From: Gilliamella intestini
Lineage (GTDB): Bacteria; Pseudomonadota; Gammaproteobacteria; Enterobacterales; Orbaceae
DNA: 46,484 nt
Assembly: GCF_900094935.1 (NCBI RefSeq)
Contig: NZ_FMBA01000018.1
Span: forward strand, 1 to 46,484
Direction: 5' to 3'
The notes under the pieces were generated by a model. It made no database searches. It had not been told where the DNA came from and saw only the letters and a list, made by a program, of their open reading frames with translations. Made by a program: the position numbers and the translations under genes. How positions within the stretch are numbered: position 1 is the first letter of the stretch; every line of letters begins with the position of its first letter. Shown here piece after piece: positions 1 to 8,531 of this stretch.

Positions 1-204
1 TATGACAATGCGGTAGCGGAAGCGACATTTAAAACAATTAAAACGGAATTTGTAAAAGGCCAACGTTTCAACTCAACGGCTGAGTTACAACGCGCTTTTT
101 CGGCTTATGCTTATTGGTATAATCATAAACGATTACATTCTTCGTTAGGCTACTTGCCTCCCGTTGAATTTAAAAAACACTTACCCCTTAATTTTTTTGT
201 TTGA
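1..204 (+). mobile_element. IS3-family transposase (OrfB), C-terminal fragment
   Basis: An open frame runs in from the left edge and stops at 202-204. Its 67 residues carry the end of an rve/DDE integrase domain: DNAVAEATFKTIKTEF contains the last catalytic Glu of the DDE triad, and WYNHKRLHSSLGYLPPVEF is the tail motif typical of IS3-group OrfB proteins. The rest of the transposase lies outside the window, so whether the element is intact cannot be judged. The IS end probably lies about 20 bases past the stop, near TTGCCATTCCA at 212-222; no second end is available to confirm it. The family call is firm; the subgroup is not resolved. Confidence 0.85.
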
Positions 205-286
205 AAATGTGTTGCCATTCCAACATTTTATCAAAGAAGAATAAGTCTTTAATGGTAAAGCCTTTAAAGTCTATTTTTTTGTTCAT
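188..286 (-). pseudogene. possible 5' fragment of a gene truncated by the IS
   Basis: Reading leftward, an ATG at 286-284 is preceded by a GGAAAT Shine-Dalgarno-like stretch and opens MNKKIDFKGFTIKDLFFFDK. The frame enters the IS end near 222 and stops at 188, giving only about 32 residues. This looks like the beginning of a gene cut by insertion of the IS3-family element. I do not recognise the protein. It may be a chance ORF. Confidence 0.3.
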
Positions 287-404
287 TTTATTTCCTTTTT
301 AGTTGGATTGATTTTATTACTTCTATTTTTTTATATTTGCGTATAAAGTGATAATTTTTGAAAAGCGCAACAATTGTAACATAAAATTATTTTGAGATTA
401 ACTT

Positions 405-2171
405 ATGAAAACTTATATCCCCGGTAAAGATGCTGCTCTTGAAGATTCGATCAACTATTTTCAGCAGCAATTAGCAAAATATGATTTAGAAGTAAAAGAA
501 ACTTCTTGGCTAAATCCGGTACCTAATGTGTGGTCAGTGCATATTCAAAATACTAAGTGCCCACTGTGCTTTGCTAATGGTAAAGGCGCAAGCAAAAAGG
601 CTGCATTAGCATCGGCTTTAGGAGAGTATTTTGAACGGTTATCAACCAATTACTTTTTTTCAGATTTTTACTTAGGAGAGCAAATAGCGAATGCCGATTT
701 TGTGCATTATCCAAGTGAAAAATGGTTCACCATTCCTGAAGATAATTCCCTACCTAAAGGACTATTATCCAAAGAACTACTTAAGTTTTATGATCCTGAT
801 CATGAATTGAGTGCAACAGATTTAATTGATTTACAATCAAGTAATGGTGATCGAGGTATCTGCGCTTTACCATTTGAACAACAGTCTGATAAACAAACTA
901 TTTATGTGCCAGTTAATTTAATTGCTAATTTATATGCCTCTAATGGAATGTCAGCCGGTAATACTCGTAATGAGGCCCGAGTACAAGGGTTATCTGAAAT
1001 TTTTGAGCGTTATACGAAAAACAAAATTATTGCCGAAGCTATTAGTTTACCGAACATTCCCACTGAGGTTATTAATCGATATCCAGCAGTGTTATCGGCT
1101 ATTGATGCACTTGAAAATGAAGGATTTCCGCTTTATTGTTTTGATGCTTCATTGGGTGGCGAGTTTCCGGTTATTTGTGTAGTGTTATTTAATCCTCAAA
1201 ATGGAACATGTTACGCTTCGTTTGGTGCGCATCCAAATTTTGGCGTTGCACTTGAAAGAACAGTAACAGAATTATTACAAGGACGCAGTTTAAAAGATCT
1301 TGATGTGTTTTCACCTCCAAGTTTTGATAATGATGATGTTGCAGATCTTAGCAATTTAGAAACGCATTTTATTGATTCTAGCGGTTTGATTTCATGGGAT
1401 CTATTTAATGAGCAAGCAGATTACGAATTTGTCGATTGGGACTTTTCTGGCACAACCGAGCAAGAATTTGCTAATTTGATGACAATTTTTACCCGCCATA
1501 AAACTGAAGTGTTAATTATGGACTACGAACACCTTGGTGTTTATGCTTGCCGAATTCTGGCCGTTGGTATGTCTGAAATTTATCCTCCTGAAGATCTTAT
1601 AATTGCCAATAGCAATATGGCTATTGGATTACGAGAGCTTATTTTGTCATTACCTTACCAAAAACGTACAGCTAAACAGTACCTAGCAATTATTGAACGG
1701 CTTGATGATGAAGGGCTTGATGATTATGCTCGAGTTCGTGAACTTCTAGGTATTGCAACTGGTAACGATAATGCTTGGTTAACTCTTCGTGTTGGCGAGT
1801 TAAAAGCAATGCTGGCATTGGCAGGCAAAGACTTAATACAAGCACAACAGTGGATTGATTGGACGATTGAAATGAACGAGTCTATATTCACCCCATCACG
1901 CAATCATGCTTATCGTTGTTTACAGACATTAGTTAATTTTATTTTACAACGAGACAAAAAACAGTTTAATAACTATCAAGCTGCATTTAATAAAATGTAT
2001 GGCAAAACCTGTGTTGATGATATGTGGCAATATGCTAATGGTGACAAAATATTTTTTGGTTTAGCTGATTATAAGAAAATCGAAAAACAGACCAATAACA
2101 ATCTAGAACAGTTTGATATGCACCAAAAATTATTAGCTGTATATAATAAATTGCATCAGAAAATGTTATAA
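405..2171 (+). CDS. ycaO: YcaO, accessory factor of ribosomal protein S12 methylthiolation
   Basis: 588 residues, nearly co-linear with E. coli YcaO (586). The opening YIPGKDAALEDSI, GEYFERLSTNYF (from residue 73), GMSAGNTRNEARVQGLSEIFERY and SFGAHPNFGVALERTVTELLQGR are YcaO-domain segments that bind ATP. In E. coli the protein assists RimO in beta-methylthiolation of Asp in S12. The C-terminal part after about residue 420 is the TPR-like tail of this subfamily, which RiPP cyclodehydratases lack. No precursor peptide or RiPP enzyme lies nearby. The gene stands alone and is convergent with the next gene; it starts at an ATG after GAGATTAACTT. Confidence 0.95.
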   Translation: MKTYIPGKDAALEDSINYFQQQLAKYDLEVKETSWLNPVPNVWSVHIQNTKCPLCFANGKGASKKAALASALGEYFERLSTNYFFSDFYLGEQIANADFVHYPSEKWFTIPEDNSLPKGLLSKELLKFYDPDHELSATDLIDLQSSNGDRGICALPFEQQSDKQTIYVPVNLIANLYASNGMSAGNTRNEARVQGLSEIFERYTKNKIIAEAISLPNIPTEVINRYPAVLSAIDALENEGFPLYCFDASLGGEFPVICVVLFNPQNGTCYASFGAHPNFGVALERTVTELLQGRSLKDLDVFSPPSFDNDDVADLSNLETHFIDSSGLISWDLFNEQADYEFVDWDFSGTTEQEFANLMTIFTRHKTEVLIMDYEHLGVYACRILAVGMSEIYPPEDLIIANSNMAIGLRELILSLPYQKRTAKQYLAIIERLDDEGLDDYARVRELLGIATGNDNAWLTLRVGELKAMLALAGKDLIQAQQWIDWTIEMNESIFTPSRNHAYRCLQTLVNFILQRDKKQFNNYQAAFNKMYGKTCVDDMWQYANGDKIFFGLADYKKIEKQTNNNLEQFDMHQKLLAVYNKLHQKML

Positions 2172-2188
2172 ATTATTAAATTTTATTT

Positions 2189-2217
2189 AAATTCCACCGG
2201 TGAATACGGTGGAATGG
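2189..2217. terminator. hairpin between convergent genes
   Basis: An 8-bp inverted repeat ATTCCACC (2191-2198) and GGTGGAAT (2208-2215) lies in the 56-bp gap between two genes that end facing each other. The T-tracts are poor on both sides, so it is a plausible but weak shared terminator. Confidence 0.5.
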
Positions 2218-2227
2218 ATAACATTAT

Positions 2228-3058
2228 TTAACCTTGCCTTGCAAATTCTCCTGCCAGCCTTACTAACTCTTCGCTTGGTGTTACACCGGTATATAACACA
2301 AATTGTTCAAGTGCTTGTATAACAGCAACATCGGCACCTGAAATAACGATTTTATTTAGTTTTTGGGCATATTTTATCATAGGAGTATCAACAGGAAGGG
2401 CAACTACATCAAACACAATATCGGCATTTTTTATCATAGTTGTGGGAAATGCAAGCGTCTCAGACTCAATACCACCAAGCATACCAATTGGGGTAACATT
2501 GATAATCAATTTGGCTTGATGTGGCAATATTTCTTGCTCATCCTTTACCCATTTATAGTTATATCGTTTGGCTAATGCTTCGCCTTTTTGTTGGTTGCGT
2601 GCGGCAATAATACCATTTTTAAATCCCGCATCATAAAAAGCGCCGATCATCGCATTAGCCATGCCTCCGCTGCCTTTTAATACAAATGGTGTTGTGTTAT
2701 CAATCTTATTTTCTACAATGAGTTTAGCAACAGCAATATAATCAGTATTATAGGCTTTTAAATAGTGATTAGTGTTAACAATGGTATTAACCGATTGAAT
2801 GGATTTTACTGAATCATCTAATTCATCAATAAACTCAATACAAGCTTCTTTGTAAGGCATTGAAATAGCACAGCCACGAATTGCCAAGGCTTTAATGCCA
2901 TAAATAGCATCTTTCAAATTATTGGTAGTAAAGGCTTTATATAAGTAATTAAGATCGAGTTTTTCATACAAATAATTATGAAAACGAGTACCAAAATTGC
3001 TGGGTCTTGCTGAAAGGGACATGCAAACTGTTGTGTCTTTATTGATAATTCTTGCCAT
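2228..3058 (-). CDS. shikimate 5-dehydrogenase-like protein (SDH-L type)
   Basis: 276 residues of the AroE/YdiB superfamily, closest by memory to Haemophilus influenzae HI0607, the founder of the SDH-L class, which shares the NKDT..CMSLS opening and FGTRFHNYLYEKL. The substrate-site Lys is in AISMPYKEA and the paired Asp in AYNTDY. GSGGMANAMIGAF is the NADP-binding glycine loop. SDH-L enzymes reduce dehydroshikimate weakly, and their physiological substrate is uncertain. This is probably not the main aroE. The start follows AAGGATTTGTTGTA. Single-gene unit, convergent with ycaO. Confidence 0.88.
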   Translation of the reverse strand: MARIINKDTTVCMSLSARPSNFGTRFHNYLYEKLDLNYLYKAFTTNNLKDAIYGIKALAIRGCAISMPYKEACIEFIDELDDSVKSIQSVNTIVNTNHYLKAYNTDYIAVAKLIVENKIDNTTPFVLKGSGGMANAMIGAFYDAGFKNGIIAARNQQKGEALAKRYNYKWVKDEQEILPHQAKLIINVTPIGMLGGIESETLAFPTTMIKNADIVFDVVALPVDTPMIKYAQKLNKIVISGADVAVIQALEQFVLYTGVTPSEELVRLAGEFARQG

Positions 3059-3128
3059 TACAACAAATCCTTGTGATCATATTAGATGATTTTATTTTAC
3101 CACTTTCTTAATTAACGAGTATGCAATT

Positions 3129-3458
3129 ATGGTTGCGAACAATAACGGTCCTAAAATACAGCAAGAAAAAGTAACAGTGAGCGCAATGATTTATTTATAT
3201 TGCCGTAAACAACATCATAGCCAACATCATCAGTTATGTGAGGAATGCAACGATCTGTTGCAATATGCTATGCAGCGCTTAACAATGTGCCGTTTTGGCG
3301 AAGAAAAAACGACATGTGAACGTTGCCCTAAACATTGTTATCGTAAAGATTATAAACATAAAATAAAACAAGTAATGCGTTATGCTGGCCCAAGAATGTT
3401 AATTTATCATCCTACAATGGCATTGAGGCATCTTTATAAAAACTTGGTGAGTAGGTAA
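3129..3458 (+). CDS. YgbA-type nitrous-oxide-stimulated-promoter family protein
   Basis: 109 residues, rich in Cys and His: LCEECNDLL, MCRFGEEKTTCERCPKHCY, then MRYAGPRMLIYHPTMALRHL. This arrangement (CxxC, C, CxxCxxxC and the conserved C-terminal stretch) is that of YgbA (PF11756), a small protein induced by nitric oxide through NsrR in enterobacteria. The Cys cluster suggests metal or Fe-S binding. No NsrR site was recognised upstream. It lies between a divergent shikimate-dehydrogenase-like gene and alr. Confidence 0.85.
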   Translation: MVANNNGPKIQQEKVTVSAMIYLYCRKQHHSQHHQLCEECNDLLQYAMQRLTMCRFGEEKTTCERCPKHCYRKDYKHKIKQVMRYAGPRMLIYHPTMALRHLYKNLVSR

Positions 3459-3664
3459 GTTATTACTATTATTAACGTATACTATGGCAAAACAAATATT
3501 AACTCGCCATAAAGTTAAAATTACGGTTTAGTATATTCTATTGATTAAAAATACTAATTTCCTAAATAGCCTAAAACTTCCACCGATTTGTATACTGTGA
3601 AAAATTTGTTATTATTAGAAATAGAATTTAAAATAATGGCTCGATAAGAGTCTGGATCAAAGAA

Positions 3665-4765
3665 ATGTCTATTGCAGTTGTTGAAGTTAATCGTCAAGCA
3701 GTTATTCATAATGTTGAGTATCTCAAAAAAATGGCTCCAAATAGTCAACTAGTTGCGATTATAAAAGCCAATGCTTATTCACACGGTAGTGAGGAGATTG
3801 CTCAATTACTACATGATAAAGTGAATTATTTTGGTGTATCACGCTTTATTGAGGCCATGCAATTGCGGAACAATGGTATTAACACGCCGATTCTGGCTTT
3901 GGAAGGTTTTTTCCCGCATGATGATTTGGATTATTTTATTGATTTTAACATTCAACCAGCTATTCATAGCAAATGGCAAATTGACATGTTGCAAACATCT
4001 CTCCGTGAAGATCAAATTACCACATGGTTTAAACTTGATACGGGGATGCATCGCTTAGGTTTTTGTCCTGATGAAGCAAAGGCAGAATTTTATCGTTTGG
4101 CTAGTTGTTCAGTGGTTTGTAAACCGATTAATATTATGAGTCATTTTAGTTCGGCTGATGATCTCACTTCAAAACAAACGTTAAAGCAAATAGAACTATT
4201 TGATCAGTTTATTGACTCAATTGATGACAAATCACTGATTGGTAAATGTTCAATTGCCGCATCGGGCGGTATATTAGCCTGGCCAGAAGCTCAGCGTGAT
4301 GTTGTGCGTCAGGGTATTGCTTTATATGGTGTTTCACCTTTTGATGAACCAATTGCTGAGCTACAACCTGCAATGACGTTTAAATCTGAATTAATTGCAG
4401 TACGAAAACACAAAAAAGGTGAATCAGTTGGCTATGGTCAAATTTGGTGTAGTCAGCAAGACACTTTGCTCGGTGTGGTTGCCATGGGTTATGGTGATGG
4501 CTATCCACGCAATATTCCAGAAAACACCCCTGTATTGATTAATGGGCGAAAAGTGCCCATTGTTGGTCGAGTTTCAATGGATATGATTGTGGTTGATTTA
4601 GGTATTAATAGCCTTGAAAAACCCGGTGATGAAGTCATATTCTGGGGATCAGAACTTCCTGTTGAGGAAATCGCAAAGCACACAGGAATTAGTGCTTACG
4701 AATTAATAACGCGCTTAACTTCACGCGCAAAAATTCATTATATAGATAAATTAAATTATGATTAA
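3665..4765 (+). CDS. alr: alanine racemase
   Basis: 366 residues against 359 for E. coli Alr. PLP-dependent fold-III barrel enzyme that makes D-alanine for peptidoglycan. The PLP lysine is K34 in VAIIKANAYSHG; the second catalytic base (Tyr) is in VAMGYGDGYPR; VSMDMIVVDLG and YELITRLTSRAK belong to the C-terminal beta domain. The gene overlaps the following mltG by 8 bases, so the two wall genes are translationally coupled. Length and end motifs look complete. Whether it is the constitutive (alr) or catabolic (dadX) type cannot be told from sequence alone. Confidence 0.95.
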   Translation: MSIAVVEVNRQAVIHNVEYLKKMAPNSQLVAIIKANAYSHGSEEIAQLLHDKVNYFGVSRFIEAMQLRNNGINTPILALEGFFPHDDLDYFIDFNIQPAIHSKWQIDMLQTSLREDQITTWFKLDTGMHRLGFCPDEAKAEFYRLASCSVVCKPINIMSHFSSADDLTSKQTLKQIELFDQFIDSIDDKSLIGKCSIAASGGILAWPEAQRDVVRQGIALYGVSPFDEPIAELQPAMTFKSELIAVRKHKKGESVGYGQIWCSQQDTLLGVVAMGYGDGYPRNIPENTPVLINGRKVPIVGRVSMDMIVVDLGINSLEKPGDEVIFWGSELPVEEIAKHTGISAYELITRLTSRAKIHYIDKLNYD

Positions 4766-5780
4766 AAAAATATTTTTATACACTTTACTCACCCTTATAT
4801 TAATTGTGGGTGGCTCGATCAGTATTGCTTATTACTTTTTACAGCAGTTTTCTAAACAGCAAATGCACGTTACTGCCGAAAATCAAATGTTTGTTTTGAA
4901 AAAAGGCACATCCATGCATCAGTTAGTTGAGCAAGTCAAAGCAAGCCAATTGCTCGAAAGGGCATATTTGCTCCCTTATTTGTGTAAATTAGAGCCATCA
5001 TTAAGATCCATTAAAGCAGGGACTTACCAATTACATCCATACATGACGGTTGAAGAGTTTTTGCAATTATTGGTATCAGGCAAAGAGAGTAATTTTTCGA
5101 TTAAATTTGTTGAAGGTAAGCGGGCTAAAGATTGGTTAAATGTTGTTCAAAATACGCCGTATATTCAACAAACTTTAGCGGGAAAAACGGATGAAGAAAT
5201 TGCTAAACTACTTGGTATTGAAGGGTCGATAGAAGGTTGGTTATCACCTGATACTTATCTTTATACTGCAGATACGTTAGATATTAATATCTTAAAACGT
5301 GCGCATATGGTGATGAAAAGTAATTTGCAAAAAATCTGGGATAACCGCGATGGGGATCTTCCTTACCAATCTCCTTATGAGCTGCTTATTATTGCATCAA
5401 TTATTGAAAAAGAAACTAGCCTCAGTTCTGAACGGGCAAATGTCGCTTCAGTATTTGTTAATCGTCTAAAAAGAAAAATGAAGTTACAAACTGATCCAAC
5501 CATTATTTATGGTTTAGGTGACAACTATAAAGGTACCATTAGGCGAGTTGATTTAACTGATACCCAAAATCCTTATAATACCTATGTCATTGAGGGACTT
5601 CCTCCAACTCCAATTGCAATGCCAAGCCTTGCTTCTCTTGAAGCTGCAGCACATCCAGCTAAAACCAATTATCTGTTTTTTGTTGCGAATGGAACCGGTG
5701 GGCATACCTTCTCAACCACTTATAGTAATCATCTACAAGCAGTGAATGTGTATCGGCAATTATCGAATAATGGAAATTAA
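4758..5780 (+). CDS. mltG: MltG, endolytic murein transglycosylase
   Basis: 340 residues, same size as E. coli MltG (YceG). A single N-terminal membrane segment (about 5-27) anchors a periplasmic YceG domain. The catalytic Glu is E217 in IIASIIEKETS; GWLSPDTY, QTDPTIIYGLG and PYNTYVIEGLPPTPI are family signatures. The enzyme cuts nascent glycan strands and sets their length. E. coli has it upstream of tmk; here it follows alr with an 8-base overlap, which joins precursor supply and strand termination in one transcript. The ATG lies inside the end of alr. Confidence 0.95.
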   Translation: MIKKIFLYTLLTLILIVGGSISIAYYFLQQFSKQQMHVTAENQMFVLKKGTSMHQLVEQVKASQLLERAYLLPYLCKLEPSLRSIKAGTYQLHPYMTVEEFLQLLVSGKESNFSIKFVEGKRAKDWLNVVQNTPYIQQTLAGKTDEEIAKLLGIEGSIEGWLSPDTYLYTADTLDINILKRAHMVMKSNLQKIWDNRDGDLPYQSPYELLIIASIIEKETSLSSERANVASVFVNRLKRKMKLQTDPTIIYGLGDNYKGTIRRVDLTDTQNPYNTYVIEGLPPTPIAMPSLASLEAAAHPAKTNYLFFVANGTGGHTFSTTYSNHLQAVNVYRQLSNNGN

Positions 5781-5901
5781 CATTAAAAAAATCAAATAAA
5801 ATCAATTGTTTTACTGGCTGTTTTTATTAAGTCCTTTTGGTTTAACCATTGATATACATTAATGTACTGTATATTAATGCGGTACATTTTATCTTGTTAA
5901 T

Positions 5902-6753
5902 TTACGATAATTCATCAAGTTGTTTAATAAGATTGAGCAGATGATTAACATCTTGTTCTTGCTCTTTTAGTGCTTCTTCAAAATAAGGGTGCAGAGCGAA
6001 TTTTGGTAAATTTGCTTTGGCATCAATCATTGCTTGTATTCGTGGAATAAAAACCCACTGCAACCATTCGTGCGCTTGCATGGTATCAATAGCAAAGGGC
6101 TCTTGGCTTAAAAAAGCATGAGGATTTGGCGGTGTGGTTTGCCATAGATCGATTTTTTGCAATTCTATAATAATTTTTTCAAGTTGCTTAAGTAGCATGT
6201 CTGCTTGTGATTTTTGTGCAAGCAAATTTTGATAATACTGCCAATCAAAACAAGGCCCAGGATCGGTTTTGCGATCGGGGGCAATATCGCTATGACCTGC
6301 GATATCTTTGATAGCATAAGTCTGTTGTAATAATAATGTGATGTTTGCTAATTGTTGATATTGTTGTTCGGTAAAATTATCGCTATCACATCCTTCCATT
6401 TCGATACCAATCGAAAAATCATTACAATTTTCTTGCCCTTCAAATACTGACTTTCCTGCGTGCCATGCCCGTTTATCAAATGGAACAAATTGAATTATTT
6501 CACCACCTCGTCGAATAAATAGATGACTTGACACTTCAAGTTGATAAATCGACTCAAAATATGGATCTTGCTTAGGATCGAGCTTACCGGTAAATAACTG
6601 TTCAACATAAGGGCCGCCATATTGATTGGGTGGCAAGCTGATATTATGGATGACAAGTAACGATATCGGTTTATTTGTTGGACGTTCATTATAAAAAGGC
6701 GAAACAATCTGTTTTACACCTTGTAACCAACCATTAATAATTTTTAGGGACAT
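5902..6753 (-). CDS. ampD: AmpD N-acetylmuramoyl-L-alanine amidase fused to a YqcC (DUF446) domain
   Basis: 283 residues, about 100 more than E. coli AmpD. Residues 1-180 are a full AmpD: zinc ligands H36 (LLVIHNISLPP), H154 (AGHSDIAPDRKTDPGP) and D164, with the catalytic-region Glu in SIGIEMEG. It hydrolyses 1,6-anhydro-muropeptides in the cytoplasm during wall recycling; no signal peptide is seen. Residues about 185-283 are unrelated to AmpD and match YqcC: PNPHAFLSQEPFAIDTM, EWLQWVFIPR, ALHPYFEEAL. YqcC is normally a separate protein of about 109 aa with no assigned function. The frame is continuous with no stop or internal start signal at the joint, so it is a real fusion. Confidence 0.92.
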   Translation of the reverse strand: MSLKIINGWLQGVKQIVSPFYNERPTNKPISLLVIHNISLPPNQYGGPYVEQLFTGKLDPKQDPYFESIYQLEVSSHLFIRRGGEIIQFVPFDKRAWHAGKSVFEGQENCNDFSIGIEMEGCDSDNFTEQQYQQLANITLLLQQTYAIKDIAGHSDIAPDRKTDPGPCFDWQYYQNLLAQKSQADMLLKQLEKIIIELQKIDLWQTTPPNPHAFLSQEPFAIDTMQAHEWLQWVFIPRIQAMIDAKANLPKFALHPYFEEALKEQEQDVNHLLNLIKQLDELS

Positions 6754-6950
6754 ATTGACTCCAACTTATCTAATAAACCGATGTATGGATTTGTTTTGCG
6801 ATCTGTTTCACGAAAATTAGACATACAACGTAACAATCAAGTGCATAATGGATTTTGCATTCCAACCTAGCTATTTCGTTATTATTTCATTTTTTTGTCT
6901 TGTTATAAAGAATCCACTATTAAATAACTGACTGAAAAATTGAGGTGTTT

Positions 6951-7382
6951 ATGTCTAATCAATCGGGTTTTACATTATTTGAACTGATGATAGCCATTGT
7001 TGTCATTGCTATTTTAACCGCTATCGGCGTACCAGCCTATCAAGGATACGTAAAAAAAGCCGCACTGACTGATATGTTACAAATAATGACATCATATAAA
7101 ACCGCTGTTGAAATTTGTGCTGTTGAAAGAGGTGGTTTAACTAACTGTAGCAATGGTAACAATGGTGTGCCCGCAAGTCGAACGTCGAACTATGTAACTT
7201 CAATTACAGTCAATAACGGTATTATCACCTTGGTTGGAACCAGCGCTTTATCAGGGTTAACAACGACACTAACCCCTACAGTTAACGCCACTCATGGCAA
7301 TTTAGATTGGAGCCGCGTTTGTACCACATCACCTGTTGATACCAGTTTAACCAGTGCTTGTGAAGATATTTTTAAATTTTAA
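6951..7382 (+). CDS. ppdD: type IV pilin (PpdD/PilA-like major pilin)
   Basis: 143 residues beginning MSNQSG, then FTLFELMIAIVVIAIL. This is a class III prepilin signal: short leader, cleavage after Gly6, N-methylated Phe1, Glu5 and a hydrophobic alpha1-N helix. The ATG at 6951 is chosen over an upstream GTG at 6945 because GAGG at 6942-6945 is well spaced for it and the leader then has standard length. A Cys pair near the C-terminus (RVCTTS...SACEDIF) fits the D-loop disulfide. First gene of a four-gene pilus operon. Confidence 0.9.
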   Translation: MSNQSGFTLFELMIAIVVIAILTAIGVPAYQGYVKKAALTDMLQIMTSYKTAVEICAVERGGLTNCSNGNNGVPASRTSNYVTSITVNNGIITLVGTSALSGLTTTLTPTVNATHGNLDWSRVCTTSPVDTSLTSACEDIFKF

Positions 7383-7421
7383 TGTTTGTATTTAAAAATT
7401 AACTGATAAGGAAGCACCATT

Positions 7422-8531
7422 ATGCAAGAAGAACAGCTAATTGAAAGTATTGATAAATTACTGCTTGAAGCATTAGATAAGCGTGCTTCGGATATTCATT
7501 TTGAGCCTTATCAACATAGTTATCGTATTCGTATGCGTATTGATGGTGTTTTGCACGATATGCTATCACCACCTGTTGCATTAGCAAAACAAATTACCGC
7601 AAGGCTAAAAATTATGTCTAAGTTAAATATTGCTGAACATAGATTACCCCAAGATGGACAACTTGTGATTGACCGTTACACCATGCGTATTGCCACTTTA
7701 CCCGTCATGTATGGTGAAAAAATTGTTTTAAGAGTTATGGATAATCATGAATCAGAACTAACAATTAATGATTTAGGGTTAACAGACGCTGATCTTTTAA
7801 CATTCAAGCAAATTTTAAACTATCCACAAGGTTTGATCTTAGTTACAGGACCAACAGGTAGCGGTAAAACGGTAACACTATATAGCGGATTAAAGCGGTT
7901 AAATAAAACCGAACGTAATATTTGTAGTGTTGAAGATCCCATTGAAATTCCCCTAGAGGGCATTAACCAAACTGCGATTAATCTTAAGGCTGGCTTAACA
8001 TTTGCTATTGTATTGCGTACCTTACTACGGCAAGATCCTGATGTAATGATGATTGGCGAGATTCGCGATCGTGAAACCGCCGAAATTGCCATTCAAGCTG
8101 CGCAAACCGGGCATTTAGTGTTATCTACATTGCATACTAATTCAAGTGTCGAGGCAATAACACGATTAAAGCAAATGGGAATAGAAAATTATCTATTGTC
8201 ATCAAGTTTAAAATTAATTATTGCTCAGCGGTTAGTTCGAAAATTGTGCCCACACTGCAAAGTTGTGGCAAGTGATTTGGTTAAGTTAGACAATGAATAC
8301 CAACCCCATTATTTAGCTTCAGGATGCCCAAATTGTATTGGCGGCTATAAAGGGCGAATTGGATTATACGAGTTTTTAGTCATCAGCTCCGACATTCAAC
8401 AGCAAATATTAACCAATCAAACAATTTTACCTTCAAATATGACTTCGCTAAAAATGGCTGGACAAAAATTAGTGAAGCAGGGAATAACAACATTAGCTGA
8501 ATTAAATCGAGTCTTGGGTGATACAGTATGA
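7422..8531 (+). CDS. hofB: type IV pilus assembly ATPase (HofB/PilB/GspE family), short form
   Basis: 369 residues of hexameric secretion ATPase. Walker A GPTGSGKT is at 143-150, the Walker B region DPDVMMIGEIRD at 205-216, and His-box QTGHLVLSTLHTN follows. C276, C279, C302 and C305 form the CxxC pairs of the zinc site of PilB/GspE. The protein is about 90 residues shorter than E. coli HofB and about 190 shorter than PilB: the N-terminal platform-binding domain is missing and the chain begins almost at the N2/PAS-like domain (RASDIHFEP). It overlaps the next gene by 4 bases. Confidence 0.92.
   Translation: MQEEQLIESIDKLLLEALDKRASDIHFEPYQHSYRIRMRIDGVLHDMLSPPVALAKQITARLKIMSKLNIAEHRLPQDGQLVIDRYTMRIATLPVMYGEKIVLRVMDNHESELTINDLGLTDADLLTFKQILNYPQGLILVTGPTGSGKTVTLYSGLKRLNKTERNICSVEDPIEIPLEGINQTAINLKAGLTFAIVLRTLLRQDPDVMMIGEIRDRETAEIAIQAAQTGHLVLSTLHTNSSVEAITRLKQMGIENYLLSSSLKLIIAQRLVRKLCPHCKVVASDLVKLDNEYQPHYLASGCPNCIGGYKGRIGLYEFLVISSDIQQQILTNQTILPSNMTSLKMAGQKLVKQGITTLAELNRVLGDTV

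Noticed and set aside
405-2171. YcaO gene as part of a RiPP (thiazole/oxazole peptide) cluster
   Set aside because: The protein matches E. coli YcaO over its full length including the C-terminal tail, and no precursor, dehydrogenase or transporter gene is adjacent.
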